This document shows positions 15,399-18,360 of a stretch of 18,360 nt of DNA, in pieces (position 1 is the first letter of the stretch; each line of letters opens with the position of its first letter). Source of the stretch: JBBTYZ01 sp038061595 (lineage in GTDB: Bacteria; Patescibacteriota; Minisyncoccia; UBA6257; GWB1-50-10). The notes under the pieces were generated by a model. It saw only the letters and a program-made list of their open reading frames with translations, was not told where the DNA came from and ran no database searches. A program made the position numbers and the translations under genes. The stretch is taken from the NCBI GenBank assembly GCA_038061595.1, contig JBBTYZ010000021.1, forward strand, positions 1 to 18,360, read 5' to 3'.

Positions 15399-15557
15399 CG
15401 GCAAAATCTCTCTTGTTTCGGGGTCTTGGGCTTGCGGTCTTTTGCGGGAATGATCTTGCGGAACACCACTTGCTTCGGTTTCAGCAGTATCGGCTGTCTT
15501 AGGTCTGGTAGACCTCGGCTCTTTCTCATGTCCCTCGGGTTTCGTCTAATAGTTCAT
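15399..15557 (-). other. In-frame upstream extension of the zinc-ribbon gene, interrupted by one amber codon
   Basis: Upstream of the predicted start, the same minus-strand frame reads ATG AAC TAT TAG (15557-15546) and then stays open with no further ATG/GTG up to TTG 15404. The translated stretch is rich in Glu, Lys, Arg, Thr and Pro (for example TKPEGHEKEPRSTRPKTADT), like a disordered N-terminal region and not like random sequence. One base change at the TAG would give a protein of about 190 residues. Possible readings: a nonsense mutation, a sequencing error, or untranslated leader. TAG is a normal stop elsewhere in the window. Confidence 0.45.
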
Positions 15558-15576
15558 CTAAAAAACAACTTTTCAT

Positions 15577-15605
15577 AGAATACATAGTTTTTTTGAAGTC
15601 TGCAA
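15577..15605 (-). promoter_or_regulatory. Weak candidate promoter for the minus-strand gene
   Basis: Read on the minus strand: TTGCAG (15605-15600), 17 bases, TATTCT (15582-15577). Both hexamers match the consensus only partly (3/6 and 4/6), but spacing is ideal. The predicted start is about 13 bases before the ATG at 15557, which supports that ATG having been the ancestral start. Confidence 0.3.
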
Positions 15606-15627
15606 GTTGTGCGCTGTCCCCAACCTC

Positions 15628-15636
15628 TGTTAAAAT
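15628..15636 (+). promoter_or_regulatory. Possible extended -10 promoter of the nuclease gene
   Basis: TG-t-TAAAAT with TTGTGC at 15607-15612 as a weak -35 (18-base spacer). It ends 16 bases before the ATG at 15653, giving a leader of about 10 bases. It is divergent from the candidate minus-strand promoter. Confidence 0.4.
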
Positions 15637-15652
15637 TATTGGATTATTATCT

Positions 15653-16417
15653 ATGTTCGGCTTTACCAGTTTAGAAAAATTTAAAGAGGCGTGCGGTTAC
15701 GAGATTGACGGCTTTTGGTACCCTCGCGTTACTAAAATCGTGGAAATAAAGGCCAAACCGGCCTTGTATAGGTTTTACGCGGGAATGGCGAACTTCGCCG
15801 CAGCGGAGAAAATCACCAAACAATCTGCAAGCGAAGGCACAATGATTCACGAAGCGGTTGAGCATATCTTATTAGGCGAGAAGCCGGAGATTCCCCCGCT
15901 CATTCAGCCTTCCATCAAAGCCTTTTTAGAATTTATCGTAAATAAAAATATTCATGTTGATCCAAACTATATTGAGAAGCGTTTGGTTAATTTTGAGCAC
16001 AGATACGCGGGCACGCTTGATGCCGTGGCTTTGATAGACGGCAAAGTGGGTATCTTGGACATCAAAACATCAATGGAAATTTATAGAGATTATAATTTGC
16101 AAACCTCGGCTTACATCGCGGCCTTAAAGGACCAAGTTAAGGGCTTGGAAACTCGCTGGATACTCCGGATTGACCAATCAAGGCCTTGCGCAAATTGCGG
16201 TGCCCTGCTTCGTACCAAAGGAGGCAGAGAAAAAATAAAAATTGATTGGAGGAATCCGTTTCAGAAAAATTGCGAGCATGAATGGGGCGAAATGGAAGGA
16301 AAGATTGAACTGCAGGAATTCCCGTACTGGGAAGACGACTTCCACGCATTTCTGGGAGCTAAGAAATTATGGGAATGGGAAAACGTGGATTGGTTGAAGA
16401 AGGTAGGTTATATTTAA
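15653..16417 (+). CDS. RecB/Cas4-like PD-(D/E)XK nuclease with a Cys-rich insertion
   Basis: Predicted metal-dependent DNA exonuclease or endonuclease. ATG 15653 gives 254 residues; an upstream in-frame TTG at 15593 is unlikely because it precedes the promoter-like sequence. The RecB-type core is complete: GTMIHEAVEHI (His66), AGTLDAVALIDG (Asp123), ILDIKTS (Asp136, Lys138) and the QTSAY helix (Gln150, Tyr154). After the core comes an insertion with Cys179-x2-Cys182 and Cys207-x-His209, a plausible zinc site. Cas4/AddB proteins instead use one early Cys plus a tight late Cys triplet for an iron-sulfur cluster; Cys14 is present here, but the late spacing does not fit. No cas1, cas2 or repeats lie nearby, so a CRISPR role is not supported. 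It may serve in repair or a mobile element. trx follows after 6 bases. Confidence 0.82.
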   Translation: MFGFTSLEKFKEACGYEIDGFWYPRVTKIVEIKAKPALYRFYAGMANFAAAEKITKQSASEGTMIHEAVEHILLGEKPEIPPLIQPSIKAFLEFIVNKNIHVDPNYIEKRLVNFEHRYAGTLDAVALIDGKVGILDIKTSMEIYRDYNLQTSAYIAALKDQVKGLETRWILRIDQSRPCANCGALLRTKGGREKIKIDWRNPFQKNCEHEWGEMEGKIELQEFPYWEDDFHAFLGAKKLWEWENVDWLKKVGYI

Positions 16418-16423
16418 TAATGT

Positions 16424-17017
16424 ATGGCAAATAATAATTTACAAAAAGGTTCTGCCGCGCCTCTCGTTATCGCAATAGTCGCCGTGGTATTGGTTTTGGG
16501 CGTTGCGTATTATGTGAATCGATCGGAAACGGAAGAAGACGTGATGGTACAGGAAAAAGTCATGATAGGAAAGGAAGTTGTAGAAGAGAAAGAAGGTGAA
16601 ACGATGATAAAGAAGGAAGAAGAGGCGATGATAACAAAATATGCAGGCATGGTCCTTGCTGGGAAGTCAGCGCCTCTTCTTGATTATAATAAAGCTGATT
16701 ATGATTCTGCGATTGCATCGGACAAGTTGGTCGTTCTATATTTCTATGCCAATTGGTGCCCTATCTGCAAAGCAGAAACCGCAAATGCCCTCTATCCAGC
16801 GTTCAACGAATTAACAGCTGACAATGTGGTTGGTTTTCGTATCAGTTATAAAGACAGCGAAACGGATAGTGATGAAAAAGCTCTGGCTGTGAAGTACGGT
16901 ATCCCCTATCAGCACACAAAGGTGCTTGTGAAGAATGGCAAACAAGTTTTGAAAGCGCCTGACGGATGGGATAAATCGCGTTACATTGCAGAAATTAATA
17001 AAGCACTCGCTCAATAA
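16424..17017 (+). CDS. Membrane-anchored thioredoxin-like protein with CPIC active site
   Basis: Predicted extracytoplasmic thiol:disulfide oxidoreductase, 197 residues. N-terminal membrane anchor (about 12-31), then a Glu/Lys/Met-rich linker (about 35-70) with loosely repeated units such as MIGKEV, MIKKEE and MITKYA, then a thioredoxin fold (about 80-197) with YFYANWCPICK (Cys112, Cys115). The normally invariant cis-proline before the fourth strand appears to be His164: KYGIPYQHTKVLVKNGK aligns without gaps to the KYGIxxIPTxxLFKNG form of thioredoxins. It precedes the CcdA-like gene by 12 bases in the same reading frame, separated by one TAA and four codons. It is probably reduced by that membrane protein. 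No Shine-Dalgarno. Confidence 0.88.
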   Translation: MANNNLQKGSAAPLVIAIVAVVLVLGVAYYVNRSETEEDVMVQEKVMIGKEVVEEKEGETMIKKEEEAMITKYAGMVLAGKSAPLLDYNKADYDSAIASDKLVVLYFYANWCPICKAETANALYPAFNELTADNVVGFRISYKDSETDSDEKALAVKYGIPYQHTKVLVKNGKQVLKAPDGWDKSRYIAEINKALAQ

Positions 17018-17029
17018 AAAATAAAGTCC

Positions 17030-17812
17030 ATGGATCAAATCACACCTTCGGTAAAACCGCCGCGTGACTGGAGCATTTTTTTCTCCAGCGTCTTTTTTGT
17101 GCTGGGTTTTTCGCTCGTTTTTTCTCTCGTCGGCATTCTCTTACAGACGCTACTTTCAAGCGCTTCCTATACTGTTCAAGAATGGCTGGGTAGAGTCGGC
17201 GGAGTCATTATTATTCTCTTTGGATTCTTTCTGCTCGGCTTATTTACGCCAAGTTTTTTGAAAAGCGATCACAAAATCATGGTCAAGCGTCGATTCCATT
17301 CTCACTACATGACATCCTTTGTTTTCGGCGCAGCTTTTGCTGTGGGGTGGACTCCATGTGTTTCTGCGGCACTTGGCGCTATTTTGGCCCTTGCAACGAC
17401 AGCGGCATCAAGCGCGTTTTTATTGCTCTTTGCCTATACGCTGGGGATCGGAATTCCATTTCTTTTAGTAGGACTTTTCACCAATCAAGCAAAGTCGCTA
17501 ATTAATCGTTTGGGTAATAAAATTCAGTATTTCCAGTATTTTTTTGGCATTGTTCTCATCGTCCTTGGCGTTCTAGTTTTTACAGGAACTCTTTCTCGTG
17601 TCGCAAACCTCCAGTTCTTGACCGATATCCTTCTCTCTTTTAATTTAGTAACCTCAATCGGCGGCGGTATCAATTCGTTTACAATTTTCAATTTAGGCGT
17701 TTCTTTCCTTGCTGGGGTCGGGTCATTTTTAAGCCCATGTATTTTGCCGCTCATCCCTGGTTTTCTTACTTACCTTGCCTCAACTGCGGTAAAAAAAGAG
17801 GCATTAGCGTAA
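17030..17812 (+). CDS. CcdA-type membrane thiol electron carrier, apparently circularly permuted
   Basis: Family role: carries reducing equivalents from cytoplasmic thioredoxin across the membrane through two Cys in two helices. The 260 residues show six hydrophobic segments (about 16-40, 54-76, 94-122, 127-150, 168-188, 219-250). Canonical CcdA begins with the SPC(V/I)LPL helix, then VLGFSLVF, a GGV..ILFG helix, GWTPC, and two more. Here VLGFSLVFSL comes first (helix 2), then helix 3, then AFAVGWTPC (Cys110), helices 5 and 6, and the SFLSPCILPLIPGFLTYLA helix (Cys237) is last. The frame upstream of the ATG closes with TAA five codons earlier, so no missing N-terminal helix is hidden there. 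Basic loops (77-93, 151-167) and both tails suggest cytoplasmic ends. It is flanked by two thioredoxin genes, which supports the electron-carrier role. Confidence 0.88.
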   Translation: MDQITPSVKPPRDWSIFFSSVFFVLGFSLVFSLVGILLQTLLSSASYTVQEWLGRVGGVIIILFGFFLLGLFTPSFLKSDHKIMVKRRFHSHYMTSFVFGAAFAVGWTPCVSAALGAILALATTAASSAFLLLFAYTLGIGIPFLLVGLFTNQAKSLINRLGNKIQYFQYFFGIVLIVLGVLVFTGTLSRVANLQFLTDILLSFNLVTSIGGGINSFTIFNLGVSFLAGVGSFLSPCILPLIPGFLTYLASTAVKKEALA

Positions 17813-17813
17813 T

Positions 17814-18360
17814 ATGAATCCTCAAAAGATCATCATCTCCGCCTTGCTTGTTGCGGCTGTTCTCGGCGGCATTATATATCTCAACTCTCAAAAAGTAGAG
17901 AGAGGCGATAAAACTGGAGCAGTTACCGTTGCTCCGCGGACTTCTCTTGGGTCCAATGACGCTTCGTCTTCTGTTGCCACAGCTTCTACAACCAAAGAAG
18001 AAACGGCAGAAACCGAATATCTTTCTCCTAAGGAGAAAGCAAAGAAATATGAATTAGCAAAAGAGATCACGACTCCCGACGGTTTTATAAACACAGACGG
18101 TAAACCAGTAACCATTGGTGAGTTTATAGGAAAAAAGGTAGTGCTTTTGGATATATGGACGTATTCTTGCATTAACTGTCAGCGGACAACGCCATATTTG
18201 AACGCATGGTATGAAAAATATAAGGATAAGGGTTTTGTCATCATTGGACTGCATACGCCGGAATTTGAGTTTGAAAAGGTCTATCAGAATGTTCTTGAAG
18301 CAACAAAGAGAATGGGAATTAAATTTCCGGTAGTGCTTGATAATGATTTTTCAACATGGA
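17814..18360 (+). CDS. DipZ/TlpA-type thioredoxin-like protein (3' partial)
   Basis: Membrane-anchored thiol oxidoreductase running off the window; 182 residues are visible. N-terminal anchor (about 6-23), a Ser/Thr/Ala-rich linker (about 35-68), then a redoxin domain with DGFINTDGKPVTI, VVLLDIWTYSCINCQRT (Cys119, Cys122) and TPYLNAWYEKYKDKGFVIIG. The TYSCINC-R signature is that of the thioredoxin-like domain of mycobacterial DipZ, where it is fused behind a CcdA domain; here it is a separate gene one base after the CcdA-like gene. It is therefore the probable second client of the membrane carrier. The C-terminus, including any carbohydrate-binding-like extension seen in DipZ proteins, is outside the window. 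Confidence 0.88.
   Translation, partial: MNPQKIIISALLVAAVLGGIIYLNSQKVERGDKTGAVTVAPRTSLGSNDASSSVATASTTKEETAETEYLSPKEKAKKYELAKEITTPDGFINTDGKPVTIGEFIGKKVVLLDIWTYSCINCQRTTPYLNAWYEKYKDKGFVIIGLHTPEFEFEKVYQNVLEATKRMGIKFPVVLDNDFSTW

Noticed and set aside
15255..15578. Plus-strand open frame of about 107 codons opposite the zinc-ribbon gene
   Set aside because: No family motif, composition unlike neighbours, and it overlaps the minus-strand gene that has a CPFC motif and a strong terminator.
15653..16417. Cas4 of a CRISPR-Cas system
   Set aside because: No repeat-spacer array, cas1 or cas2 is visible in the window, and the Cys spacing does not fit the Cas4 iron-sulfur site.
1..18360. Alternative genetic code with UGA read as Gly, known in some Patescibacteria
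   Set aside because: UGA ends scpB, mraY, the M23 gene and the small protein gene at family-appropriate lengths, twice within ATGA overlaps.
1..18360. Insertion sequences, prophage or integrase genes
   Set aside because: No transposase, integrase or phage structural motifs were found in any plausible frame, and no terminal repeat pairs around gene blocks were seen.

Overview
The window looks like a chromosomal segment of a Patescibacteria (Candidate Phyla Radiation, Parcubacteria-like) genome. This is inferred from compact, overlapping genes, a minimal murein cluster sitting beside ychF and scpAB, several large 'unknown' membrane proteins, and the near absence of Shine-Dalgarno sequences. 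UGA and UAG both behave as stops (mraY, scpB and the M23 gene end in TGA; ychF and murG end in TAG), so the standard bacterial code applies. No database search was possible, so the taxonomic call is tentative.

Region 1 (1-9437) is a housekeeping block, all on the + strand: ychF (5' end outside the window), scpA and scpB (chromosome condensation), a D,D-carboxypeptidase, mraY, an amidohydrolase of the D-aminoacylase family that has lost metal and catalytic residues, ftsW/rodA, murG and gltX. MraY makes lipid I, MurG makes lipid II, the SEDS protein polymerises glycan and the carboxypeptidase trims the stem peptide, so most of the block is one cell-wall pathway. Region 2 (9415-14783) continues on the + strand with an M23/LytM murein hydrolase carrying a coiled coil, a small membrane protein, a 1111-residue membrane protein with its own strong promoter, and a 105-residue helical protein.

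Region 3 (14784-14987) is a noncoding, densely folded stretch at a strand switch. It has abutting hairpins, then a near-perfect inverted repeat with 12-bp arms and a 6-bp centre that resembles a Xer/dif site, then a terminator for the convergent minus-strand gene.

Region 4 (14988-18360) holds a minus-strand zinc-ribbon-like protein whose frame continues upstream to an ATG interrupted by one amber codon. It is followed on the + strand by a RecB/Cas4-like PD-(D/E)XK nuclease with a putative zinc-binding insertion. The last three genes form an extracytoplasmic thiol-redox cassette: a membrane-anchored thioredoxin (CPIC), a CcdA-type electron carrier, and a DipZ-type thioredoxin (SCINC) cut by the window end. 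The CcdA protein appears circularly permuted: its usual first helix, with the SPC motif, is at the C-terminus. I consider this the most interesting feature of the window.

Most starts lack a Shine-Dalgarno. Several genes have a -10 box only 6-16 bases before the ATG, which suggests leaderless or near-leaderless mRNAs.
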